From the NCBI GenBank assembly GCA_009773185.1, contig WPIF01000026.1:1-37887 (forward strand): a stretch of 37,887 nt of DNA. The letters run 5' to 3'. The notes under the pieces were generated by a model. It did no database searches, was not told the origin of the DNA, and worked only from the letters and a program-made list of their open reading frames with translations. The position numbers and the translations under genes were made by a program. This document shows positions 25,561 to 33,391 of the stretch, in pieces. Position 1 is the first letter of the stretch. Each line of letters starts with the position of its first letter. The DNA is from Nitrospirota bacterium. GTDB lineage: Bacteria > Nitrospirota > Thermodesulfovibrionia > Thermodesulfovibrionales > UBA1546.

Positions 25561-26175
25561 TTATTTCAACGGCAGCATTAAATCCATAACCTTATCAAAG
25601 CTTTTTCTGTGTATAGGGCACGGCCCGTAATTCTGAATATTGTCCATATGTTCTTTTGTGCCGTAACCCTTGTGCTTCTCAAAGCCATATTCAGGATAGG
25701 CCTTATGATATTGCCGCATTAATCTGTCCCTGACGACCTTTGCTATTATTGAGGCTGCAGCTATAGATGCGCTGACAGATTCGCCTTTTATCGGTGAAAC
25801 CTGTTTGATATGCAGAGATGGGAGGCTCACTGCGTCTATAAGCAAAAAATCAGGCTCTGTTGTAAGGTCCTTCACTGCCTTTTCCATTGCACGCCTTGTT
25901 GCTTTCAGGATATTTATCCTGTCTATCTCATCGGCTTCTATAATCCCTACTCCTACATCCAGACAGCAGCTTAATATCTCTAAAAAAAGAAATTCTCTTT
26001 CTTTCTCAGGCACTTTCTTTGAGTCCCTCAATCCCTTGATTCTTTCAACGCCAGACATAACAACTGCAGAAGCTACAACCGGACCTGCAAGCGGACCCCT
26101 CCCTGCCTCATCTATTCCGGCAATCCTTTTGGGCCCTTTTTCACGAAAGGATTCATCGTACCGGTAGATATCCAT
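25561..26175 (-). CDS. rnhB: Ribonuclease HII
   Basis: This 204-aa cytosolic enzyme cleaves RNA in RNA-DNA hybrids and single ribonucleotides in DNA. The metal ligands are seen in GIDEAGRGPLAGP (Asp-Glu near 20-21) and in FLLIDAV; SIIAKVVRDR is the conserved helix. Length is typical. It begins 2 bases after the rplS stop, in the classic trmD-rplS-rnhB order. Confidence 0.95.
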   Translation of the reverse strand: MDIYRYDESFREKGPKRIAGIDEAGRGPLAGPVVASAVVMSGVERIKGLRDSKKVPEKEREFLFLEILSCCLDVGVGIIEADEIDRINILKATRRAMEKAVKDLTTEPDFLLIDAVSLPSLHIKQVSPIKGESVSASIAAASIIAKVVRDRLMRQYHKAYPEYGFEKHKGYGTKEHMDNIQNYGPCPIHRKSFDKVMDLMLPLK

Positions 26176-26177
26176 GC

Positions 26178-26537
26178 CTACCCTTCTTTTACGATTTCTC
26201 TCTCTCTTTCTTTGATTTTTGCAGCCTTGCCTTTTTTGTCCCTCAGGTAGTAGAGTTTTGCCTTCTTGATAGAGCCTTTTTTTATAACCTCTATCCTGTC
26301 TATAACTGGTGAATATAACGGGAATATCCTTTCAACCCCAACTCCAAATGATATCTTTCTTACCATGAAGGTTTCTCTCGTGCCGCTGCCGTGCCTTGCA
26401 ATGACATTGCCCTCAAACTGCTGGAGCCGTTCCTTGTCACCTTCTACGACCTTTACAAATACCCTTACTGTGTCACCAACATTAAATGCCGAAACTTCTT
26501 TCATATACCCCTGTTCAACTGCGTTTATCAGATTCAT
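26178..26537 (-). CDS. rplS: 50S ribosomal protein L19
   Basis: This 119-aa protein sits at the 30S-50S interface. The conserved [32 protein letters not shown] and [10 protein letters not shown] segments are present and the length is normal. Its start overlaps the trmD stop by 4 bases and rnhB follows after 2 bases, so the three are cotranslated. Confidence 0.97.
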   Translation of the reverse strand: MNLINAVEQGYMKEVSAFNVGDTVRVFVKVVEGDKERLQQFEGNVIARHGSGTRETFMVRKISFGVGVERIFPLYSPVIDRIEVIKKGSIKKAKLYYLRDKKGKAAKIKEREREIVKEG

Positions 26538-27271
26538 CCTTCCTCCTCCTTTATTTCTGAGACCAATTTATGATCTTTATCTGTTAATAAAGCCCTCCCA
26601 ATAAGATCAGGCCGCTTAAGTATTGTCCGCCGCAAGGCTTCCTTCCTTCTCCAATTTGATATATCCTTATGATTTCCGGAAAGCAGTACCTCCGGTACCA
26701 TAAGCCCCCTGAATTCAGGCGGCCTGGTGTATTGCGGATAATCAAGTATCCCCCAGGTAAATGACTCCTCTTCGTTGGAGCGTTCATCACCCAATACGCC
26801 AGGGATAAGCCTTGCAACGGTATCTATTATAACCAAAGCCGGCAGTTCTCCGCCAGTCAATATATAGTCGCCGATAGAAATTTCTTCATCAACAAGGTTT
26901 TCTCTCACCCTTTCATCAACAGCCTCATATCTGCCGCATATAAGAATCATATCTTGAGTTTCTTTTGACATAGATAATGCCATGCCCTGATTAAATACCT
27001 TGCCCTGAGGGCTCAGCATTATAGTGCGCCTCGGAATCCCGTCAGACTTTATCGTCTCTACGGCATTAAAAAAAGGTTCTGGTTTCATGACCATCCCCGG
27101 CCCTCCCCCATAAGGATAATCATCAACGGTCCTGTGCCTGTCTGCTGTAAAATCTCTCAGATTGTGGACCTTTGCTTCAATTATCTTTTTGTTAATGGCC
27201 CTTTTTATTATGCTCTCGTTGAGGTAGGCATTAAAGATTTCAGGAAAGATTGTAATAATATCGAATTTCAT
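26534..27271 (-). CDS. trmD: tRNA (guanine37-N1) methyltransferase TrmD
   Basis: This 245-aa SPOUT enzyme makes m1G37 in tRNA using SAM and prevents frameshifting. It shows [11 protein letters not shown] at the start, [26 protein letters not shown] and the knot segment [16 protein letters not shown]. Length is typical. The usual upstream neighbours rpsP and rimM are absent; a TPR lipoprotein gene ends 7 bases before its ATG instead. Confidence 0.96.
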   Translation of the reverse strand: MKFDIITIFPEIFNAYLNESIIKRAINKKIIEAKVHNLRDFTADRHRTVDDYPYGGGPGMVMKPEPFFNAVETIKSDGIPRRTIMLSPQGKVFNQGMALSMSKETQDMILICGRYEAVDERVRENLVDEEISIGDYILTGGELPALVIIDTVARLIPGVLGDERSNEEESFTWGILDYPQYTRPPEFRGLMVPEVLLSGNHKDISNWRRKEALRRTILKRPDLIGRALLTDKDHKLVSEIKEEEG

Positions 27272-27278
27272 CTTGCAT

Positions 27279-28241
27279 CTATTTCTTTTTATCTAAGGGC
27301 ATATTTGTTTTTAATATTTCTTCTGCCTTTTTATCATCGCCTGATTTTCTGTATGCATCAGCCAGAGACACGGCAGCCTTTAATGCTCCTTCCATATCGC
27401 CGGCAGTCCTGCTGACAGTATAGGCCCTTATATAAAAAGTAACTGCATCCTGAAGCCGGCCGTATTTTAAGGAAAGATCCCCAAGGCCTTTGAGGTCCGA
27501 GGCTATTTTTTTGCTGTCCCCTGATTCCTTATCTATATCGAGAGCCTTCATGTAAGCCTCTCTGGATTCTTCAAGCTTATCTGTCAGGGCTTTTATTTCA
27601 GCTATGAGCCGCATGGAATTTGCTTCTTCTACCCTCTGCTTATTGCCTGAATTGAGCTTTAGCGCAGTATTTGCCGCTGTCAGGGCCTCTGCGTAATTGT
27701 CTTCCATAAGGGCTATCCTTCCCAGAAGATTCCACCTGCTGCCCTCTCTAATCCCTTTATTCAGGGCCATAGATTTATTGACCCATTCCTTTGCCTTTGA
27801 AAGCTCCTTTTCTTTTAATAAAAGCCTTGCCTTTTCAAATGCTGCCTCTGCCTTTATGTCTTCGCTGATATCAGGGATAAGAAAAACCATATCAATTAAT
27901 TTCTGAGCTTCGGATATATTCCCCTGCTTCTGATAGATGACCGCCAGGTTTATAAGGCCTATAGCTGTTCCTTCTGTATTTTCCACTGACTGATTTATCC
28001 TCAGGGCTTCCATATAATAATCCAGGGCTTTCTCGTAATCGCCTTTTTCTGCAGCCTTTGTTGCATTCTGGTTATACTCAATTGCCCTGGCATGGATTGA
28101 TGAAAGAGTCGGGGCTGAAGGACCACCGCAGCCGATACAGAGAGCAAAGAGCAAAGAGCAGAGAGCAAAAAGAAATAAAATATTGGTTCTGTGACTATCT
28201 GCTAGCCGATAGCTGATAGCTGATAGCTTTTTTTTACTCAT
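27279..28241 (-). CDS. TPR-repeat lipoprotein
   Basis: This protein of about 320 aa has a lipoprotein-type signal (LFALCIGC, Cys near residue 38) followed by tandem tetratricopeptide repeats. Recognisable units start near [38 protein letters not shown] and [17 protein letters not shown]. It is probably periplasmic or outer-membrane anchored and acts as a scaffold. The start region is made of 7-bp tandem repeats, and the signal-peptide core is encoded by one of them. ATG at 28241 overlaps the mlaD stop by 8 bases; a GTG four codons earlier is possible. Its place after mlaD suggests a link to lipid transport, but that is inference. Confidence 0.82.
   Translation of the reverse strand: MSKKKLSAISYRLADSHRTNILFLFALCSLLFALCIGCGGPSAPTLSSIHARAIEYNQNATKAAEKGDYEKALDYYMEALRINQSVENTEGTAIGLINLAVIYQKQGNISEAQKLIDMVFLIPDISEDIKAEAAFEKARLLLKEKELSKAKEWVNKSMALNKGIREGSRWNLLGRIALMEDNYAEALTAANTALKLNSGNKQRVEEANSMRLIAEIKALTDKLEESREAYMKALDIDKESGDSKKIASDLKGLGDLSLKYGRLQDAVTFYIRAYTVSRTAGDMEGALKAAVSLADAYRKSGDDKKAEEILKTNMPLDKKK
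28141..28168. repeat. Four tandem 7-bp repeats (agagcaa)
   Basis: Four 7-bp units (agagcaa, agagcaa, agagcag, agagcaa) lie inside the 5' part of the TPR lipoprotein gene and encode the hydrophobic core of its signal peptide. Seven is not a multiple of three, so gain or loss of a unit shifts the frame. Confidence 0.8.
28204..28228. repeat. Tandem 7-bp repeats (agctgat)
   Basis: Three and a half units (agccgat, agctgat, agctgat, agct) lie just after the start codon of the TPR lipoprotein gene, followed by a run of Ts. They encode the LSAISYRLA stretch. Confidence 0.75.
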
Positions 28242-29169
28242 AGCTATCACCACGCAGAAGGCTGTCTTTGGGCTCTTCTATATACGAACTGATAGGCCAT
28301 ACCTGCTTTAAAGACCTTATGACCCCACTTGTTTCATTCAGGGTATCCTCACCCATGTTTAATAGCCGGGGCAGCCTGGGGGCAGATTTTTCAATGGCAT
28401 CCTTAAGGCTTGATGTTGCTTCTTCTGCATTGCCCATTGTTTTATTCAGTTTATCCATAGCCGGGCTTACCTTGCCCTCTATGTTCAGGATTGTTTTATC
28501 TATATCAGTTACTGTGGAATCAATATTTTTAACAGCCTTTGAAACAGAAGATGCAACCTCTGTAATGTTAACGTCGGTGTTTTTCAGCAGCTTATCAATA
28601 TTCTCCTTTGTTATAAGAAGTTCAATAGACAATATCTTAAGATTGGCAAGGGTTTGTTTTATATCAGCATCAGGGTCATTTATATAGCTTATTATATCTT
28701 TTATTTCGCCTATTACCGGCCTTGCCTCCTCTACAAGTTCATCAAGCCCCCTTGACTTCTCATACGGTATTACAGCGCCATCCTCTATAACAGGCTTGCC
28801 TTGGGTACCTACAGTGACGTCTATGACATCCTCGCCTATCAACCCTTCTTTTGTAAGCATTGCCCTGGAATCCTGCCTTATCCACTTCTGATATTTTTTA
28901 TCCAGGAGAAGGAGCATCTTAACCCTTGCATTTTCATCAAGGGAAAGGGTTTGTATCTTTCCTATCTTGAAACCTGACAGCTTTACAGGCATACCCTCAA
29001 AAAATCCGGTGCCTTTCTCAACTGTAAAATGGATTCGGTACTTAGGGGTAAAAGCGCCGCGTTCGACCCCGAGAAAAATCAGGGTTCCGATAATGCCTAT
29101 AACTGCTACTGCAAAAAACAGTATTACCTTTTTTTGCAGGCTGACAAATCTCGGATCAGTTTCTTTCAT
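28234..29169 (-). CDS. MCE-domain lipid-transport protein (MlaD-like)
   Basis: This 311-aa protein has one N-terminal membrane helix (about 14-34), an MCE domain (YRIHFTVEKGTGFFEGMPV through TKEGLIGEDVIDVT, about 44-125), and a long C-terminal coiled coil. MCE proteins form a ring at the inner membrane that shuttles phospholipid or other hydrophobic molecules to or from the outer membrane. AAAGGGA precedes the ATG. The gene overlaps the ABC gene before it by 14 bases and the TPR gene after it by 8. The order permease, ABC, MCE is the standard Mla layout. Confidence 0.93.
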   Translation of the reverse strand: MKETDPRFVSLQKKVILFFAVAVIGIIGTLIFLGVERGAFTPKYRIHFTVEKGTGFFEGMPVKLSGFKIGKIQTLSLDENARVKMLLLLDKKYQKWIRQDSRAMLTKEGLIGEDVIDVTVGTQGKPVIEDGAVIPYEKSRGLDELVEEARPVIGEIKDIISYINDPDADIKQTLANLKILSIELLITKENIDKLLKNTDVNITEVASSVSKAVKNIDSTVTDIDKTILNIEGKVSPAMDKLNKTMGNAEEATSSLKDAIEKSAPRLPRLLNMGEDTLNETSGVIRSLKQVWPISSYIEEPKDSLLRGDSYE

Positions 29170-29812
29170 GGAAACTCCCTTTCTTTAACACATAAACGCT
29201 ATCAGCCTTAATGTCTTTAACAGACCCTTCGCTCGTGGCAAGGAAAAGGGATACCCTCCCCTTCTTTTCCTTATGGAATGCATTGACAGCTTCAAGCGCC
29301 CTGTTCCTGATGTCAGAACTCAGCCCGTCAAAAACTGAGTCATATATAATCAGGTCAGGCTCCATAAGCATTGCCCGCGCAAGCCCCAAAAGCTTTTTTT
29401 TATAGGTCGGCAACGGGCCAGGGAGCATATTCAGGTCATCATTGTATCCCAGATTGTTCAGGACATTCATCATTTTTTCTTCCATGTCCTTATATGACAG
29501 GGACGCGTGATAAGCTAATGGCAGCATCAGGTTTTCCCATACCTTAAGGTTACTCACCAGCCCTCCTCTGCTAAGAACAACACCCATCTTTTTTCTTACC
29601 TCACCAAGTTCAGCATATGTTATTGATGATATTTCCCTGCCAAAGATAAAAACCTTGCCGGAGTCAAGCCCGGTCAATCCGGTAAGCACCCTGAGGAGAA
29701 GATTTTTTTCAAAATCCGTCTCCGCCAAAACCGCACAGCTATTGCCATCGCTTACCGAAAACGAGGCGCATTCCAAAAAACCTTTAAGGCTTGCGCATTC
29801 AAGCTTTATCAT
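29156..29812 (-). CDS. Degenerate MlaF-like ABC ATPase
   Basis: This 218-aa protein sits between mlaE and mlaD and has an ABC-type fold. Every catalytic motif is altered. The Walker A position reads AETDFEKNL, keeping only the Lys; the signature LSGGQ is PLPTYK; Walker B is LIIYDSVFDG with Ser in place of the catalytic Glu; the switch His region reads ATSEG. MlaF normally hydrolyses ATP to drive lipid transport. Here ATP hydrolysis looks unlikely, although the reading frame is intact and overlaps both neighbours (4 and 14 bases). It is also shorter than usual MlaF (about 250-270 aa). It may be structural, or another ATPase may supply energy. Confidence 0.85.
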   Translation of the reverse strand: MIKLECASLKGFLECASFSVSDGNSCAVLAETDFEKNLLLRVLTGLTGLDSGKVFIFGREISSITYAELGEVRKKMGVVLSRGGLVSNLKVWENLMLPLAYHASLSYKDMEEKMMNVLNNLGYNDDLNMLPGPLPTYKKKLLGLARAMLMEPDLIIYDSVFDGLSSDIRNRALEAVNAFHKEKKGRVSLFLATSEGSVKDIKADSVYVLKKGSFHERN

Positions 29813-30582
29813 ACGAAAAATATAAAGGTTATTATACCATCAAAGATGAATACAAGGAACAGGCTTTGTATGGTAGCCCTTGTAGTTGCCTGCGGTATCT
29901 GGGTTATGCTCTTCCTGACCTTAAGCCCCTGGGAGCAGCTTACGGCAGCGATTGCCATACCGAATAGCAGGCTTTTTATGAGCGAAACTGACAATTCCGT
30001 AATGCTCAGAGAAGAGAGCATCCCTTTTGCATATTGTTCGAACGGGACAGCCCAGAAAATTGACGTAACAGTGATGCCGCCGAATATAGCTGCCAGTTCA
30101 AAATAAAAAGTAAGCATAACTGCCGATAATGTAAGCGCAAAGACCCTCGGCATTATCAGATACCGGCTTGGATCTATACCCATCATCTCGATGTTTTCTA
30201 TCTCGTTTTCCACATTCATTGCACCGAGTTCCGCTGATATGGCAGTAACACTCCTTGCAATTATTATTATTGCTGCCAGTAAAGGCCCCAATTCCCTGAC
30301 TACAACCCATATCAGTATCTTGCCTGTGAGAACTGCGCTTCCAAGCCCGACAAGGCTCGTAATCTGGGTTATTATGACAACGCCGATCAACATTCCTATA
30401 ACGACCATCTTGCCGAAGGTCTCAATGCCGGCAAAATATATCTGTCTGAAAAAAACCGTGCGTACAGGATTTATCTTAAGAAAGTGGAGATTTCTGAATG
30501 CGGTAAACAACAGGCTGAAAAGCTCGTAAAGGTATTCGATGGTGCGAAGATATTTATAAGAAGCTTCTTTTGTCCCTGCCAT
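29809..30582 (-). CDS. MlaE-type permease
   Basis: This 257-aa inner-membrane protein of the MlaE/YrbE (DUF140) family has an N-terminal amphipathic helix and about five membrane segments. Family features are visible in VVRELGPLLAAIIIIARS, ELGAMNVENEIENIEMMGID and CSQGL. It forms the membrane dimer that carries the MCE ring and the ATPase. The stop overlaps the ABC gene by 4 bases. No Shine-Dalgarno is visible before the ATG; the gene follows the DUF4384 gene after 34 bases and may be in the same transcript. Confidence 0.93.
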   Translation of the reverse strand: MAGTKEASYKYLRTIEYLYELFSLLFTAFRNLHFLKINPVRTVFFRQIYFAGIETFGKMVVIGMLIGVVIITQITSLVGLGSAVLTGKILIWVVVRELGPLLAAIIIIARSVTAISAELGAMNVENEIENIEMMGIDPSRYLIMPRVFALTLSAVMLTFYFELAAIFGGITVTSIFWAVPFEQYAKGMLSSLSITELSVSLIKSLLFGMAIAAVSCSQGLKVRKSITQIPQATTRATIQSLFLVFIFDGIITFIFFV

Positions 30583-30616
30583 ATGAAATATTTTACTCTA
30601 TTAGAACAGCTTTTAT

Positions 30617-31471
30617 TTATTTTTCTGTTTTCAGGACTATATCAGCCTCAGAGAACTCGGCAGGCATCTTCTGTTCTTTGCCGGTTCCTTTTTCCTTGAG
30701 AGCTACACCGCGGGTCCTGGAACCAATATCTTTTGCCTTTGTCGTTATCTGATAAACACCGCCTTCAGCCTTGAGATTTATATCGCCGACAGGAGATGTG
30801 CTTGAATACACTATTATATTCTCCTTGCCGAAAGGAGGACTGACATCGAGTTCAAACTTGTCATTGCCGGAAGGTATCTCATAGACCACTCCGCCATTGA
30901 AGTAATTATCAGTTTTGTACGGGTTTGGCAGAAGCTGGACAATATTGCTACGCGCATCCTTATAAATAACCCTTGCATAGAAGGGTTTATTCCCTTTTAT
31001 ATAGATCTTTATTTTTTCGCTGCTTTTATATTCCTTCTTATCTGTCCAGAGTTTAACATTTAAAGGGGCTGATGGGTCATCAATAGTTTCCCCAGAGACC
31101 TTTTCTATTGCCTTTTCATCAGGAATTACCTCTGCCTTGATTTTTATTTTATAGCAGTCGCCGGCTGATGAATCCCTATACCAGCCCTTACCTATCTCCT
31201 GAATCACCTTTACCGTTGCATTTGAGTACGCAGACGTTAAATCTTTTTCGAATTCAAAATTCTTGACATGCGTCTCGCTTTTTATGTACGTGGATACCTG
31301 TTCTATCGCCTTTTTCTTTGCATCAGCCAACGCAGCCTGTTCTGTCTGTTTCTTTGACTTGTCCTCTCCCATACATGCATAGCCTTCTGATTCGGTAATG
31401 GTTGACTGAGTTGCATAAAGATTAGAAATAGCTAATAAGCTTAAAACAAGTACAATTAAAAATTTTTTCAT
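30617..31471 (-). CDS. Secreted LPP20/DUF4384-type protein
   Basis: This 284-aa protein has a signal peptide ending NLYATQ. A domain of about 100 residues resembling LPP20/FlgT N-terminal folds (ADAKKKAIEQVSTYI) follows, then a beta-rich DUF4384 domain (VKLWTDKKEYKSSEKIKIYI, ARVIYKDARSNIVQLLPN). It is probably periplasmic. DUF4384 domains are often found with or fused to caspase-like peptidases, and two such peptidases lie nearby. A strong GAGGAGG precedes the ATG, and an extended -10 promoter lies upstream. Its function is unknown. Confidence 0.78.
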   Translation of the reverse strand: MKKFLIVLVLSLLAISNLYATQSTITESEGYACMGEDKSKKQTEQAALADAKKKAIEQVSTYIKSETHVKNFEFEKDLTSAYSNATVKVIQEIGKGWYRDSSAGDCYKIKIKAEVIPDEKAIEKVSGETIDDPSAPLNVKLWTDKKEYKSSEKIKIYIKGNKPFYARVIYKDARSNIVQLLPNPYKTDNYFNGGVVYEIPSGNDKFELDVSPPFGKENIIVYSSTSPVGDINLKAEGGVYQITTKAKDIGSRTRGVALKEKGTGKEQKMPAEFSEADIVLKTEK

Positions 31472-31514
31472 GATTCCTCCTCTTTGAAAAGAGAACTATC
31501 CCTACATATCACAA

Positions 31515-31542
31515 ATTATACCAGTATAATAATTTTTGTTAA
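31515..31542 (-). promoter_or_regulatory. Extended -10 sigma-70 promoter of the minus-strand operon
   Basis: On the minus strand TTAACA (31542-31537) is followed after 16 bp by TATAAT (31520-31515), preceded by TGG, an extended -10. Transcription would begin near 31508, giving a short leader with a good ribosome-binding site for the DUF4384 gene and possibly reading through to the dtxR-like gene. Confidence 0.65.
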
Positions 31543-31581
31543 AGGTAATTTCGCACTCTTAATAATTCAATCTATCTATTG

Positions 31582-31587
31582 TATACT
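31582..31587 (+). promoter_or_regulatory. -10 element for the GspE-type gene
   Basis: TATACT ends seven bases before the ATG at 31595. A 4/6 -35 (ttaata, 31559-31564) lies at 17 bp. There is no Shine-Dalgarno, so the mRNA may be leaderless. Confidence 0.4.
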
Positions 31588-31594
31588 AATACCT

Positions 31595-33376
31595 ATGGTT
31601 CAAAAGAAACTGTTTACAATAGAATTCGTAGCCCAGATACTCTTAAAAAGAGGACTCATATCAAAAGAACAGTACCGTGAAATCATTTTAAAAGGCGATA
31701 TCCAGAAAGCAAAGTTACAGAAATCTCAGGAACCTCTTTCTTCCAGGAGATTTCAGCCATACATAGTCTTGCCGGCAGAAGTTATTTCATCTTTTAATAT
31801 TGAGATACCGGGAAAAGAGAGCGCTATTCTTACTGATGATGCCATAACAGAGGCTATTGCCGCTGAGGTCAAACTGCCCTACGTAAAAATTGACCCGTTA
31901 AAGCTGAAATTGGACGTCGTTACTGGAATACCCCGTCCTTTTGCCTTAAGGCATCTTATCGTTCCCATAGAAGAAAAAGACGGGGTTGTAACAATTGCAG
32001 TGGCCGACCCCTTCAATTTAGATGCGATTGAGAGCCTGAAACATACAAAGGAAATGAAGATAAGGCTTGTTCTTAGCTCAAAAAACGACATATTAAAAAT
32101 TGTAAGGGAGTTTTTTGGTTTTCGGGCATCTGTTGCAGCAGCAGAAGCTGAAATGCCTACTGGTACGGAACTGGGCAATCTCGAACAGTATTTCAAGCTG
32201 AAAGAACACGGAGAGATAGAAGCGACAGACCAGCATATCGTGACTGCGGTAGAGTTCCTCCTTAATTATGCATTTGACCAAAGGGCGAGTGATATACATG
32301 TTGAACCTAAGAGAGAGAAATCGTTTGTAAGATTAAGAATTGATGGTGTTTTGCATTACATACATACAATCCCAAAATCTATACACCCCCCATTGGTGTC
32401 CAGAATAAAGATGCTCTCAAGAATGGACATCGCTGAAAAAAGAAGACCGCAAGACGGCAGAATAAAGACAAACTATAAGGGTAAAGAGATAGAGTTAAGG
32501 GTGTCCTCCATACCAGTAGCCTTTGGTGAAAAGATAGTTATAAGAATATTTGACCCAGAGGTGCTCTTACAGGACCTTGACCAGCTTGGTTTCTACCCAA
32601 GGGAGTATCAGCTTTATAATGCCTTTATCAGAAGACCTAATGGAATTATACTTGTTACAGGGCCGACCGGCAGCGGTAAAACAACAACTCTCTATTCTTC
32701 GCTTAAAACATTGTCTTCTCCTGAAGTGAATATAGTCAGCATAGAGGAGCCGATAGAAATGGTAATAGAGGAGTTTAATCAGATTGGAATTCAACCTGCC
32801 ATAGGAGTGACTTTTGCTACCATTTTAAAGAACATTCTTCGCCAGGACCCTGATATTATAATGGTTGGAGAGATAAGGGACAAAGAGACCGCAGAAAATG
32901 CAGTGCAATCTGCGCTTACCGGTCATCTTGTCCTTTCAACACTTCATACGAATGATGCTCCGTCATCCATAATCAGGCTTCTTGACCTTGGGATACCATC
33001 TTTTCTTATATCATCAACAGTAATCGGCATTATGGCTCAGAGACTAGTAAGAAAGATATGTCCTCATTGCAAGAAAGAGAGGATGCTTTATGATGAAGAG
33101 ATGGAACACCTGCAAATTGTTAAAAAGCCTATCAAGGTAAGCTATGGCGAGGGATGTATTGAATGCAGAGGAACAGGTTACAGAGGCAGGACTGCTATAT
33201 TTGAGGTTATGGAACTTTCAGATAAGGTTCGCCCTGTGCTTTCTGATGAGATAAAATTAAGCACTCTTTATGATATAGCCAAAGCCGATGGCATGATTAA
33301 TCTGAGGCAAGCAGCTATAAGAAAGATGTTGGAAGGAATTACAACCTATGATGAAGTTGTGGCTATGACAGGATAA
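31595..33376 (+). CDS. GspE/PilB-family secretion or pilus assembly ATPase
   Basis: This 593-aa cytosolic ATPase has an N-terminal MshEN-type domain (about 45-165) and a core ATPase with Walker A GPTGSGKTTT near 356. Asp and His boxes are also present (DPDIIMVGEIRD, TGHLVLSTLHTND), as are four zinc cysteines (CPHC near 489 and CIECRG). It would power type IV pilus extension or type II secretion. No pilC/gspF, pilin or secretin genes are near, so it is solitary here. A longer frame from TTG 31484 exists but lacks a ribosome-binding site; ATG 31595 matches usual family starts. Confidence 0.9.
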   Translation: MVQKKLFTIEFVAQILLKRGLISKEQYREIILKGDIQKAKLQKSQEPLSSRRFQPYIVLPAEVISSFNIEIPGKESAILTDDAITEAIAAEVKLPYVKIDPLKLKLDVVTGIPRPFALRHLIVPIEEKDGVVTIAVADPFNLDAIESLKHTKEMKIRLVLSSKNDILKIVREFFGFRASVAAAEAEMPTGTELGNLEQYFKLKEHGEIEATDQHIVTAVEFLLNYAFDQRASDIHVEPKREKSFVRLRIDGVLHYIHTIPKSIHPPLVSRIKMLSRMDIAEKRRPQDGRIKTNYKGKEIELRVSSIPVAFGEKIVIRIFDPEVLLQDLDQLGFYPREYQLYNAFIRRPNGIILVTGPTGSGKTTTLYSSLKTLSSPEVNIVSIEEPIEMVIEEFNQIGIQPAIGVTFATILKNILRQDPDIIMVGEIRDKETAENAVQSALTGHLVLSTLHTNDAPSSIIRLLDLGIPSFLISSTVIGIMAQRLVRKICPHCKKERMLYDEEMEHLQIVKKPIKVSYGEGCIECRGTGYRGRTAIFEVMELSDKVRPVLSDEIKLSTLYDIAKADGMINLRQAAIRKMLEGITTYDEVVAMTG

Positions 33377-33391
33377 AAAACTTTACAGCTC

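Noticed and set aside
28141-28228. CRISPR-like array in the heptamer repeats
   Set aside because: Units are 7 bp, adjacent and without spacers, and lie inside a coding frame; no cas genes are present.
31484-31594. N-terminal extension of the GspE-type gene from TTG 31484
   Set aside because: The start is TTG with no ribosome-binding site, and the extension overlaps the promoter of the divergent gene. The ATG at 31595 gives the normal family start.
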